A DNA stretch of 60,000 bases from Bolinopsis microptera (Eukaryota; Ctenophora; Tentaculata; Lobata; Bolinopsidae), in contig NC_087074.1 in assembly GCF_026151205.1 (NCBI RefSeq), positions 13,727,167-13,787,166 on the forward strand. Direction: 5' to 3'. The position numbers and the translations under genes were made by a program. Position 1 is the stretch's first letter. Each line of letters opens with the position of its first letter. This document shows, in pieces, positions 33,401 to 40,663 of the stretch. The notes below the pieces were generated by a model that did not search any database, was not told the DNA's origin, and saw only the letters and a list, made by a program, of their open reading frames with translations.

Positions 33401-36043
33401 TACTAATACATAATAAGTTTAAAAAAGAAACGGGGATAAAATAATGAGCAAACAACCCGTTTTCACAAGAGACAAAAGCACTGGGGTTTGGGGGATTTCT
33501 TGATAATTTTAAACTGGTAGGGAGATATACCCCCCTTGCAGTAAAAAAAAAACCCCTTTAAAAACATACTATTGGAATGTATATGTCCAATTGAATGGAC
33601 CAATTTCCAATAAAACATAAAAATGGATCACAAATATATCCCAAATTTAATAAAAAACGATAAAAGGGGAGCGAATTTCATAATTTTGTGTGGGTTCATC
33701 GTTTTTGTTGTTGCACACCAGGTTTTATGTATGATACATGATGGTTTACATATTATTTTAATGTTTCTTCACTGCATAAGTTGAGTTAGATCTGATTATT
33801 ACGAAGATGTGTGATCTTCTATTTATCAAAATGACGATTTGTAAAAATACGAAAAATACGAAAAATACGAATACGAATTTGAAAATTTTAGGGGTGCGTT
33901 CGTATTTTTTGTAGTTGGACCCCCCCCCATTAGTGGACCGTACCGTGGACCATACTGTGTACATATTATAATACATTTCAATGAGCACTAAATAGGCTAC
34001 ACTCGGTTACTTAAACAACAAAATAGATACCGGACCGAGACTGTTTTACTGACAACAATGTAGGGTCAAGACTCAAGCAGCAGATTTATAAATAATTACG
34101 ACATACACCATGGCTTCAAATGATCACCAGGTCTACTTTACAATTTACAAATCACTTAGGACAAGACATTATTATTGAAGCGACTGTTTGATAGTCAGTC
34201 AAATCACACACAGTAATTACTAATTAATAAATACAGTAATTTCTCAAACCTGGTCATCTCTTTTTGAAGTATTCTAGCAGGGTCAGGTGGGTAGAACTTT
34301 ACTCTGAACCTAAACTGGTACCCACCAGCAGACGCTGAAAGTAACAAATTCACTTTTCTGGCATTTTGTAACTGTTGTTTTGTCTCCGAGAAAAGAGTGC
34401 CCCACCAACATTACAGCATTAAAGTTATGTGATTAGATTACTGGAGTTTGAAGCTTCCAGTAACTTTATATGGCGTGAAACCGCGTACGGATTACATTTT
34501 ACAGATAAGAAACTGCCACAGCTATACTTACTTTACAGAAACGGAAGTGAAAGTGAAAGTAAAAGTGAACGTAAAAGTGGTGCACTTACTTCCTATCTGC
34601 TTGTGGATAGGTTTCTTGCTCTGTAACCAACATGATAAATCGCCCTGTTTTGCGTGGGAATAGCACAGCCCAAAGAAGTCATTTTCTTCTAACTCCAGAA
34701 ATATAAACACTTGGTTTATCAATTCTTCGCCTTTTGAGCCTTTCTGAAGGTAAAATGTGGGTAAAAAAACGGAAGTTCAATGTCAAATAATTTGATTTAA
34801 ATGTTTCAGCAATCTCGGGAATAACATTCCACATTATATCTTCAAACTCTTCATTCCTCTCGAATGACTTAAGTTGATCACTTGAGGGAAATTTAATTTA
34901 AAAGGAATTTCGATTTAAAAATAGAAATGTCTTTGGGCGCAACGGAAGTGAAACAGCGCTCACGATTCATAATATACCTTATATGATGCAGGATGAAAAA
35001 CTAGTTAAATATTATGCAATTTAACAATGAGGTTATAATATAAATATACAACAATATTCGATAATTTAACGGAATTTCAAGTTAAATAGCAAGTGTGGAT
35101 GAGTGAGGTGAAATACCAGGAGGAGTATTTTACCACACGGTATACACCCAACACGGCCCTCTCAACCTGTCATTACGTGTGCTAATTTGTTTTCACTTTC
35201 CACCCCTCATAATTTAGTGGTACTCCGCCCGGATTTTATCAAAATTTCATAGTGCTAGCCACGAACTCCTCCACTTCTTTTTACACTCTCATTTCAGCTT
35301 AGGAAATGCCAGGCGGGAAGATTACACAAAATTACACACAATTATTAAAATTTATGTTCCGTTTCGGTTTTTGCAGAAAATACAAGTTTACATGACACAT
35401 TGATGACAGATAAGATATTAAAATTTTGATAAAATTACCAAAATCTAAAAGAGCTCAAGCGGCTTTACTTTAGAACAGCATGAGATAACCGTGATGCTAT
35501 ATATCTTAATTTTAAACACGAAGAAGTAAAACTATTTACCAGGAAGCATTGATAAGCAGTAAACTTGCCATATTTAAGGTGAAATATGTTGACGTGAGAC
35601 GTTGAGCTAGTTATGGTATCTGGATGAGATGAGTCGAATTTTAAACTGAGATTCCTGGCACACTGAAACTATTCTTAAAACCTAAAATTCAGTATTATAC
35701 GTGTAAACCATGGCGTCATAACTGTGGAGAGAAATAAAACGAGCAAATTCTTGTTTCCGGTAATAACCAGTGAATGGTTGGAGATTTTAAACTTGTAAAA
35801 ATGGTGGTGCGATATGTTGCTTTGAAGCAACCACTCAAAATTTGGCAGTTTTACAGAGGAGTTGACAAGGTTTGATAGAAGTGTGATCAAAGTTCAATAA
35901 AAAAGAAATGAAAGTGTGCTAAGACTCTTTTTATATACAATACATAAGTGTAAGATCACAGATACCTCGACCCGGCAGCTTATAGTAGAGTCGTCAAGCA
36001 GTTGAACTTTGTATTCTATCTTGTTCTTCTTCCCGCTTGACAT
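18371..36043 (-). CDS. FERM-domain protein (FARP/FRMD/4.1 superfamily), seven exons, 3' end missing
   Basis: Seven exons with GT-AG sites and matching phases give 238 codons, a nearly complete FERM domain. Exon order is 36043-35966, 34743-34590, 34334-34250, 25969-25795, 21166-21120, 20318-20231 and 18459-18371. F1 has VQLLDDSTISC and ELEENDFFGLCY; the F1/F2 join has FRVKFYPPDPARI; F2 has LQAEMGDFD and GQSPAEAD...LELYGI; F3 has WNGIHIFR and NSFPW. FERM domains bind membrane-protein tails and phosphoinositides at the cell cortex. GQSPAEAD and LELYGI resemble FARP, while LLDDSTISC resembles FRMD3/5, so the subfamily is open. The last donor (phase 2, at 18371) has no partner before the satellite, so the C-terminal part probably lies outside the window. 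Introns of 4.6 and 8.3 kb carry a nested gene and transposons. Confidence 0.88.
18460..20230. other. FERM gene intron 6, AT-rich
   Basis: No gene found. At about 19650-19815 there is an AT-rich run of degenerate TATAGTGTATTATT repeats. The ORF of 99 codons at 19122 on the plus strand shows no protein-like features. Confidence 0.6.
20231..20318 (-). CDS. FERM gene exon 6
   Basis: GTCAG acceptor, GTTAGT donor, ends in phase 0. Encodes GQSPAEADVLFLDIAKKLEL then YGIHQFEAV, the end of F2 and the start of F3. Confidence 0.92.
21120..21166 (-). CDS. FERM gene exon 5
   Basis: Only 47 bp, between a TTTCAG acceptor and a GTATGT donor, phase 0 to phase 2. Encodes SMEENIRDAHKSLR, the family's helix before G-x-S/T-P-x-E-A. 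Found by looking for the missing piece between exons 4 and 6; the phases agree on both sides. Confidence 0.85.
21167..22704. other. part of FERM gene intron 4 upstream of the nested SRCR-like gene
   Basis: Non-repetitive AT-rich sequence. At 22494-22530 a small hairpin (ACGCGAGCTTTCAAAAGCTCGCGT) is visible. The promoter of the plus-strand nested gene should lie here, but I cannot mark a TATA box or start with confidence. Confidence 0.5.
22705..24141 (+). CDS. secreted protein with a split SRCR-like domain and basic tail
   Basis: A single-exon gene of 478 codons nested in an intron of the FERM gene on the opposite strand. The frame is open from 22648, but the first ATG that starts a plausible signal peptide is 22705: residues 1-24 have a hydrophobic run WTLISVLLLIFLSV. 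Residues 160-190 resemble the middle of an SRCR domain (YQPICDDEF with a second cysteine 13 residues on, then RLHGF), and residues 283-305 resemble its end (C-x10-C-x9-C). About 95 residues lie between, so the domain is divergent or interrupted. The last 60 residues are lysine/glutamate-rich and end in KKKQKRRNNG. No transmembrane segment besides the signal. An AATAAA at 24449 could be its poly(A) signal. Extracellular role inferred; function unknown. Confidence 0.7.
   Translation: MLRGTYWTLISVLLLIFLSVNIEGNKSREKPSRWKEAVDNENEGQRNPVIVGGYLKSEYVGNQRKYWSLEVSEVVFYPNTFKFTYSPQYDESCDCQRSVPSKVSQSHRDVQTLQPPSIHFELYVRSLMLANIDKQEHRELSKKDKMKLAELQIFLKKRDERGALMVLSGDYQPICDDEFNDRTAIALCRLHGFETGRRTSISLISRQLAFWDILMGKTEDKIKDKIRQNGIVHYDSRRFHCFRAASITHHPRQAHNDLGKHSTNTTLDTQMLNATDSISIADICSELLTETHVPCSRNQAAAVFCHNNDPPFLQFYNIEIHVGLTKFYITFNARYVKLGRIYEYFEDFPKSNDVMPKRSDFSATMCGRKVPLDLETTREMGKGRHLVFLGKFLKKCEECVRMKFKDYVIIFEDEHFICKLKVDRTKENENNHKKPKSTKEMKSEDLSEDLTETRKERKQLKKKQKRRNNGVVIQYEAN
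24164..24409 (+). repeat. 42-bp minisatellite just 3' of the SRCR-like gene
   Basis: Nearly six copies of a 42-bp unit (AGGGCTGGTGGAGGAGTG followed by TTTTTAGGAGTAGTTTGTGT). Two versions alternate, GGTGGAGGAGTG and GGTGTGTGGTTC, suggesting an 84-bp higher-order unit. It probably lies in the 3' untranslated region of the gene ending at 24141. Confidence 0.9.
24731..25627 (+). pseudogene. copied 3' end of the P2X-like gene, split by a transposon
   Basis: 24731-24858 and 25539-25627 together match the last roughly 220 bp of the P2X-like gene at 40664-41785, including its stop codon, with about seven substitutions by eye. The copy covers the second membrane segment and the tail through KSKSE. 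It starts abruptly at TATCGGGCGG after a long run of C and ends a few bases past the stop, with no intron, poly(A) or upstream coding part. It is therefore a fragment, not a gene. Apart from the 672-bp insertion its frame is still open, so the copying was recent. It lies in FERM gene intron 4 on the opposite strand. Confidence 0.9.
24859..25530. mobile_element. 672-bp hAT-like non-autonomous element
   Basis: Inserted in the copied P2X fragment. TTACAGAG occurs once in the intact gene and here both at 24851-24858 and 25531-25538, a precise 8-bp target duplication. The ends are imperfect inverted repeats: the left starts CACCCCTGCAGATTTCGT and the right, reverse complemented, starts CATAGGTGCAGATTTCGT; GAGGTG/CAGGTG follow in both. 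An 8-bp duplication with CA at the tips is typical of hAT elements. The interior has a GC-rich palindromic part (25182-25310, GGGGGGCTGCGCCCCCC and similar) in an otherwise AT-rich element. No transposase ORF. Confidence 0.9.
25795..25969 (-). CDS. FERM gene exon 4
   Basis: TTTCCAG acceptor, GTGAGT donor, 175 bp. Encodes the F2 helices: QLKKDIAEERLTCSSNT and YALQAEMGDFDSDEYHEEGY, the most recognisable FERM stretch in the window. Ends in phase 0. Confidence 0.93.
26025..26473 (+). repeat. 21-bp minisatellite, about 21 copies
   Basis: Perfect repeats of TGACCAATCAACTTCCAGTAT. Because 21 is a multiple of three and the unit lacks stops, several frames are open on both strands (for example TNQLPVL repeated on plus, IGQYWKL on minus). 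No evidence it is translated. It begins about 55 bp upstream of the FERM exon 4 acceptor, inside intron 3. Confidence 0.97.
27023..27211 (+). repeat. 8-bp microsatellite ACAGTAGT, about 23 copies
   Basis: Uninterrupted ACAGTAGT repeats in FERM intron 3, about 60 bp left of the large composite transposon. Confidence 0.97.
27871..29087 (-). mobile_element. MULE with FLYWCH-type transposase remnant, nested in the larger element
   Basis: CAGCCCTTGT occurs directly before (27861-27870) and after (29088-29097) the element, fitting the 8-11 bp target duplications of Mutator-like elements. The ends are inverted repeats built from ACATCTGTCCGACAGC-type units: several copies at 27877-27960 face several at 28980-29080. 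The coding remnant between them is on the minus strand and lacks most of the catalytic domain, so the copy is internally deleted and non-autonomous. Confidence 0.85.
28080..28779 (-). pseudogene. FLYWCH zinc finger plus truncated MULE transposase
   Basis: The first frame (from ATG at 28779) gives a FLYWCH finger: LSLNGFRYVF, then SYWKCSDFRKGCRARI and a DHTHAVHH end, fitting W-x-C...C-x-A-R...H-x-H. About 90 codons on, the frame shifts; the second frame (28448 downward) has the MULE transposase lead-in WDEQTRRSFLW and the first catalytic-aspartate motif HWVVDGTFKSAPNLFHQLF. The reading then degenerates and the remaining catalytic residues are missing. The protein would bind element ends and cut DNA in intact relatives; this copy cannot. 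Confidence 0.85.
29100..29890 (-). pseudogene. broken transposase-like coding region of the outer element
   Basis: Minus-strand frames with protein-like composition: SDSCEQLFAFLRTGFHKGR with nearby KDCDIAPWHF and ARKNRCLEL (29550-29870), then after an apparent indel near 29515 LYKGRDTSLKKLRKALREG (29400-29519) and an acidic run EDDDD-like stretch around 29330. At least one more frame change follows, and the nested MULE interrupts the downstream part (27700-27870 would be its continuation). I recall similar CEQLFAF motifs in uncharacterised invertebrate transposon proteins but cannot name the superfamily. Its position inside the terminal repeats suggests it is the outer element's own protein. 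Confidence 0.5.
29890..33255 (+). repeat. 3.4-kb polypurine tract of degenerate GAGGAGGACT repeats
   Basis: The plus strand is almost only G and A with scattered CT, built from GGAGGAGGACTGAGGAGGA-like units. Larger stretches recur (for example GGACTGATGAGGAGGAGGTCT several times), so it grew by duplicating longer blocks. From about 32280 the tract turns more G-rich with long G runs and less regular spacing. Serine/proline-rich (minus) and glycine/glutamate/arginine-rich (plus) ORFs are repeat artefacts. Such mirror-symmetric polypurine DNA can form triplex (H-DNA) structures. Confidence 0.95.
33256..34249. other. right inner flank of the composite transposon and rest of FERM intron 3
   Basis: AT-rich sequence from 33256 to the right terminal repeat at 33870-33928, then unique intron sequence up to exon 3. 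No coding region seen. Confidence 0.5.
34250..34334 (-). CDS. FERM gene exon 3
   Basis: TTTCAG acceptor and GTTTGA donor; begins in phase 1 and ends in phase 2. Encodes FRFRVKFYPPDPARILQKE, the family's strand before F2. Its last codon is completed by the next exon, 8.3 kb away, giving MTR-YSFVCQLK as expected. Confidence 0.9.
34590..34743 (-). CDS. FERM gene exon 2
   Basis: Follows a CTTCAG acceptor and ends at GTAAGT in phase 1. Encodes the rest of the F1 lobe with ELEENDFFGLCY (family form: L-E-x-DYFGL) and SCWLQSKKPIHKQI (family form: WL-x-x-K-x-I-x-x-Q). A short GTGAAA/GTAAAA repeat follows directly in the intron. Confidence 0.9.
34744..35965. other. FERM gene intron 1
   Basis: 1.2 kb of AT-rich sequence with no recognisable gene or tandem repeat. 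Confidence 0.6.
35966..36043 (-). CDS. FERM gene exon 1
   Basis: Twenty-six codons from ATG to GTC GAG, ending at a GTATCT donor in phase 0. Encodes a short basic start and the first FERM strand, KVQLLDDSTISC. The ATG is the first in frame and the length suits a FERM protein that begins almost directly with the domain. Confidence 0.8.
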
Positions 36044-36746
36044 CCTAAAGCAGCATGAGTTGATTAGATAAGTGCGTGGCTAATGGTAGGCACACGCTGC
36101 ACGTTTGGTTATAAAGCACGTGAAAAGGAATTTCTAAATAATCATTGTTTCTAACTAATTTCAACTGACCAACATGCAGAATAAACTTGCATCGCCAGTC
36201 GCCACTTAGTGACTAATCTATTCAGGGATGTAACCGAAATTTAAACATAACATTCATACTATTTCCCACTTCCGGACACAATCTAATTAGTACAAGACTC
36301 AACAGTCAGTCGCGAAAAATGCAAATAAATAATATTCAATGAGAGGAGACAATAGACATAGCTACTCACGAATTTAGATCGATTCAAAAACTCCCAAAAC
36401 AATGCTATTCAATATAATTTAAAACATACAATAGTTCGATATTATATAATAAGCGTGAGCCGTGAATAAATAAACAAGCAAAACATATCAGTGGTCTATA
36501 AATTACTAATTCATACTTTAAAAAAAGAATTTTCGGAAAACTCTGGGGAAAAAATTCTCCGGAAAACAATTCTGGAACATTAAAACTGGAAACTTTAATA
36601 AAAACAATGAAATCAAAATAAAGTTTGGTTATTTAACCACAACTGTAAATAACAGTTAATATAGAAACCACGGAATTCCTCAGTCTACTTACCAGGAATA
36701 GATGGATCAGTTTAAAGACACTATATCTCACATTGAAACTACACAA
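36044..36746. other. intergenic, POT1 3' end to FERM exon 1
   Basis: AT-rich, no coding sequence recognised. Holds the POT1 3' untranslated region (a good GTAAGT donor lies at 36693) and should hold the FERM gene's promoter. Confidence 0.5.
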
Positions 36747-38773
36747 TTACCCCACATTAATAGAGCACCCCTTCAGAAGAAGAGCTCCCTTCACACAAAT
36801 AACACCGAGATCACACCACTGTCCCACCACTCTCTCCACCCCCTCCAACCGTCCCATACTCAACCCTCCTCCTTCCTCCACCCCTAGGAACTCTCTCGCT
36901 GCACTTGCAAAACACTTTACTTCACCCTCAAACCCATCCTGCATATCCCGGACCTGGAGTTTAAAGAACAGTTCCAGGTTTAAACACAGAGCATCACACT
37001 TCCCACATTGTTCCGAGGAGGAGAAGGAGCTGCAAGGTTCACAGAACTGCCTGATGAACGAGGGGTAGTTGTCAGGTGTGTAGCTGTCTACAAACACTCT
37101 GATACGGTACAGGGAGGAGGGGGAAGTGGAGTCTTTTTCTGCTTCTAGGATATCGATAATAGAGGAGAGGGGTAGGTCAGGGTGGATGAGCTGGGTGACG
37201 GGAGGAGATTCTTCATCGTATAAAGGAGGAGAAGGAGCAGTCCAGGTTGTGGTGTTTTTAACTTGTATCTCGTCTATTCTCTGTTGTACTGAAGGAATGG
37301 AGTCGTGGTCAGGAAGCAGTATTCGCATTCCTCTGCCAAACTGAAACCCCTTGTGCAGGATAACCTCGCTGGTTTCACTACTTAATGGAATGTAACAGTG
37401 GAGATTTTTAAACTCCAGGAAACTACCGACCTCCACTGCTTCGGCCACTATGTTGTGTTCATCGTACACTGTGATATCAACGTAAAGATCAAACAATTGA
37501 GCGGTTATTAGCTGTGAGAGGTGGGTTTTCATGTACAGAGAATTGTTCTTGAAGGTCTTGATGGAGGGTTTAGTTCCGTCGAAACAACGGATTATGGAAC
37601 ATTCAGTTTTGAAACTAATGCCGATCACTTGAGCTACCAAATCAAAGAACAGGTTGTTTTCTATGTATTTTAGCAAGAGGTAACCTGTAGAAAACTTATT
37701 AAATTTCCCGGTCTGTTTCACAATACTATTCGTGCTCTCAGGAACAAATTGGGATGGAATGTAAACAGGACCTCTCTCATAAACAGTCTCATTGAAACTA
37801 TCCGATCTGAGCCAACACCTCAGCTCCGTGATTCTGTCCCTTTCCGCGGAGGTCAAACTATTAGCAGTGTTCTCATGACTCCTATCCTCAGGTCTAAAAG
37901 AGTCTGTGTCCCTACCGAACATGCACCAGCTGTGACCAGGAGTGTTCTGGAGCTGGGCTCGGTCCTGGAATGTCACCACATCGAACCGTCTGAGACGGAT
38001 CACAGCAGGATGGCTGAAAGTGCTGACGTCAGGGAGGAGCTCCAGCGCTCCGAATAATAGACACGTGACTATATTGGAGGTGGTGTTGTCTACTAAGTCG
38101 AACTTTACGTAGTGGGACGCTCCTGCGGAAGCGCATGTTACTATTGTCTATTGTTATACATGATAAGATAGTACACGCCGCGCATGTGCATTGTGCAATT
38201 GTGTGCTGCATGTTAAGTGCAAACTGTATAGGTATGAAGTGTAAATTGTACCTGTGAAGTGATAGCAGGCAAACCATGAAAATGCAGCCTGCCTCTGCCA
38301 ATAAATATTCAATTATTATTGGCTATTGGACCAGTACAGTGTAAATTGTTTAATAGGGGAAGTGGGTGTGAAAGAGTGGAATTAGCGAATTACTATTGAT
38401 GACGAGACCCTAATTTAACTACAGGACTTGTCAGGGGATTACGATCTAGAGAACTAAAACCTTAAAACTTGGTAATCAGATCTTGTGCAGCTCCAACACA
38501 GTGAATAAATATTATATATATACCACAGCCGCGAAAAGTTGGTCACTAGATTTCGAGAATTTAGTGTATGTCTATTGTAATTTCAAGTTTTTAGAAGCCA
38601 CCACAGGTAGGCCGAAGTAGGAGAAACTTGACAGACGAATATTAATTATTACCTTTAGCTTTAGTAGCAGGAGTACTGGAGTACACCACTGCAATAACGT
38701 TTATCCTCTGATCATCGTGTCTCAAATCAATTAGAGACTTCACTTCGTCCGTACCTCGTGGTCTTTTGGGCAT
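36747..38773 (-). CDS. POT1: POT1, telomere single-strand end-binding protein
   Basis: Two exons (38773-38653 and 38122-36747) with GTAATA donor, CCGCAG acceptor and matching phase encode 498 residues. POT1 binds the telomeric G-strand overhang through OB1-OB2 and TPP1 through its C-terminal part. Matches to the family: OB1 residues about 9-115 (DDQRINVIAVVYS, TCLLFGALELLPD, IRLRRFDVV), OB2 about 190-310 (FFDLVAQVIG, CFDGTKPS, VDITVYDEHN, VGSFLEFKNLHCY, GFQFGRGMRIL), and an OB3 from about 375 (LYRIRVFVDSYTP). OB3 keeps two CxxC pairs (CEPC at 401-404, CGKC at 413-416) that bind zinc in human POT1. The resolvase-like domain of about 115 residues that lies between these pairs in human POT1 is absent; only eight residues separate them. 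The protein is correspondingly shorter (498 against 634 residues). A GTAAGT at 36693 hints at a further 3' intron. Confidence 0.93.
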
Positions 38774-39244
38774 TTCCGGGTCTCTTTTTCAGGTCTCCTT
38801 ATCTATTTCTAACATTCATGAATACTCTTAAATGAGCGAATATAGCTTGAAAATCTGCTGGTTATAAAATCAAGATGGATGTAATGAAGTGATCATTATT
38901 CATAGATCCAATTATGCTTTTAAATTTAAGAAATTTGGAATCATATTATTATGTCGCATTAATAAAAAAGTTTCATCAAACGATTCAAGGCTATGTCAAA
39001 ACATTTTAAAACAAAAATGAGCGTAGAGATAATGATAATCGAAAGGAGCATAATAAAAGGATGATATAACGATACAATTAATAATCAGTAACAATAATAG
39101 ACTAACTCAAATCAATAAATTACCCACACTACTAAATAATACAAATAAACATAGACCAATTAAAATTTAATCTACAAAATGCTGCCAAAAATGTTCTATT
39201 TTAAGCCTTGATTCACACTGAATTGACAGCAGATCGTTAAATAC

Positions 39245-40024
39245 TCACTCAGATTTGAGAGTTTCGGATTTCTTACCAGTAAGAACATGCACAAACTCGG
39301 CTACATAATAAATCTGACCCACATCGCAAATCTTAGACAAGAAATGGCCCGAAAAACAATTAGGAGTCCAGTACTCCCTCAGAGGCAAATCAGCAACTTT
39401 CAGCACAACAAAACCGAGGCAGCACAGAAAAGCTTTCCTAAATACATCACCACTGAAATCATTACCACTGGATAAGTGAGCTTCGTAACCAACACGGACT
39501 GCTGCCAGCATGTGTACAACCAGGGCGATATCAAACCCTATCTCCGAGCAGAGCGATAAGAAGTAACTTAGAAAGGAGACTATCAGGATTGCTCTTTGGT
39601 TGAGGGATCTGAGGGATCGAATCAGGATCCCGTCGCAGGAGGGGAGGGATATAATCCAGAGTGTCACGTGACAGAATATAGTTGTAGTGATCCACTGGTC
39701 TAGTACAGCGGTGCGTTGTGTCTGGTATACAATCCTAGCTAGCTGCATCATGCTGTAGAAAATGCTGTACCAACAGAAGGACTCGCCCCAAAGATCTGAA
39801 CCTTTGGAGAAAGTGGGTAACCAAGCAAGCCCAGCGTAAGCGTACCCAAAGTTTATAAGCGTGTTCATTGGCATGGGAAACGGGAGAAAGGGAACAGAGT
39901 CCACTCTTTCAGCGTACATATCATAGCCCAGTTCCGTGGTAACTCTGTCAAACCAGCCAGTAAGAATCAGAGCAACGTGCATTAGTGTAGCTAACAAAAC
40001 GCAAAGGAACGCCCGGACGACCAT
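39245..40024 (-). CDS. TMEM187: TMEM187 multi-pass membrane protein
   Basis: A single exon of 259 residues, close to the 261 of human TMEM187. Shared motifs in order: LTGWFDRVTTELGYDMYAE (22-40), MPMNTLINFGYAYAGLAWL (51-69), AVLDQW (106-111), EIGFDIALVVHMLAAV (161-176), CLGFVVLK (202-209) and GHFLSKICDV (226-235). About six hydrophobic segments. The family is conserved but its function is not established; it is presumed to sit in an internal or plasma membrane. The ATG at 40024 starts directly before the first membrane segment, as in relatives. It lies between POT1 and the P2X-like gene on the same strand, with no sign of co-transcription. Confidence 0.93.
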   Translation of the reverse strand: MVVRAFLCVLLATLMHVALILTGWFDRVTTELGYDMYAERVDSVPFLPFPMPMNTLINFGYAYAGLAWLPTFSKGSDLWGESFCWYSIFYSMMQLARIVYQTQRTAVLDQWITTTIFCHVTLWIISLPSCDGILIRSLRSLNQRAILIVSFLSYFLSLCSEIGFDIALVVHMLAAVRVGYEAHLSSGNDFSGDVFRKAFLCCLGFVVLKVADLPLREYWTPNCFSGHFLSKICDVGQIYYVAEFVHVLTGKKSETLKSE

Positions 40025-40663
40025 CCCTTCTCCTTGTGCTAATTATAAAACATAATTATTAACTTTAGTTTTAAACGGTTATAATAAAATGTGCTATAAT
40101 TGCTATCTAATACGCTTTAATTAGCATTTAAAGGAATAGTATACAATGTGACAATGTTAGCTTTGGGTCGGAAGTTTTAACTCTTTAATAGAAGTGATAC
40201 AAGTTGTGTCACTGAACGAACAGATATTGAATATCATTAAACATTTTATACCGTACTACAGTTAAAAGAAATTATAAACCCCTTAAAGAACTTTATAATT
40301 CAGCTAAGATAAATCAAATTATTAGAGTTTAATAAGTTATATCAATCAGAGTTCCACACGAAATTAATACAAAAATAGTCTGGTCAAAATGAGCAAATAA
40401 ATCAAAATTTTAAACACACAAATAGTTAGAAAACTGAAAATCTATGAAATGAAGGAAAAAAATCTTCAAACATGTCAAATGTAAAAGTTAAACAAACTGA
40501 GATAACAATCATCACAAGTATAATGTATAATATGTACTTATATCAAGAGCATTTAAAACTTTATTATACATCTCTACCTTATACTACATCTTGGTCATTT
40601 CGTTATTTGGCCAGATTCAAAAAAGTAAGAAAATTAAAACAGGGGCATTAAATGTAAAGTTAT

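Larger units (their letters stand above)
27271..33928. mobile_element. 6.66-kb composite DNA transposon with 30-bp terminal inverted repeats
   Basis: The two ends are perfect 30-bp inverted repeats: nine G, then TCCAACTACA, five further A and an ATACGAA motif. They are flanked by an 8-bp direct repeat, ATTAGTGG, at 27263-27270 and 33929-33936. Both ends then carry three AAAAATACG-type repeats, likely subterminal binding sites. Inside are broken transposase-like coding pieces on the minus strand (about 27.7-29.9 kb), a nested MULE (27871-29087), a long polypurine tract (29890-33255) and AT-rich flanks. An 8-bp duplication fits hAT, P or Zisupton-like superfamilies; the coding remains do not let me choose. 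The whole lies in FERM intron 3. Confidence 0.88.
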
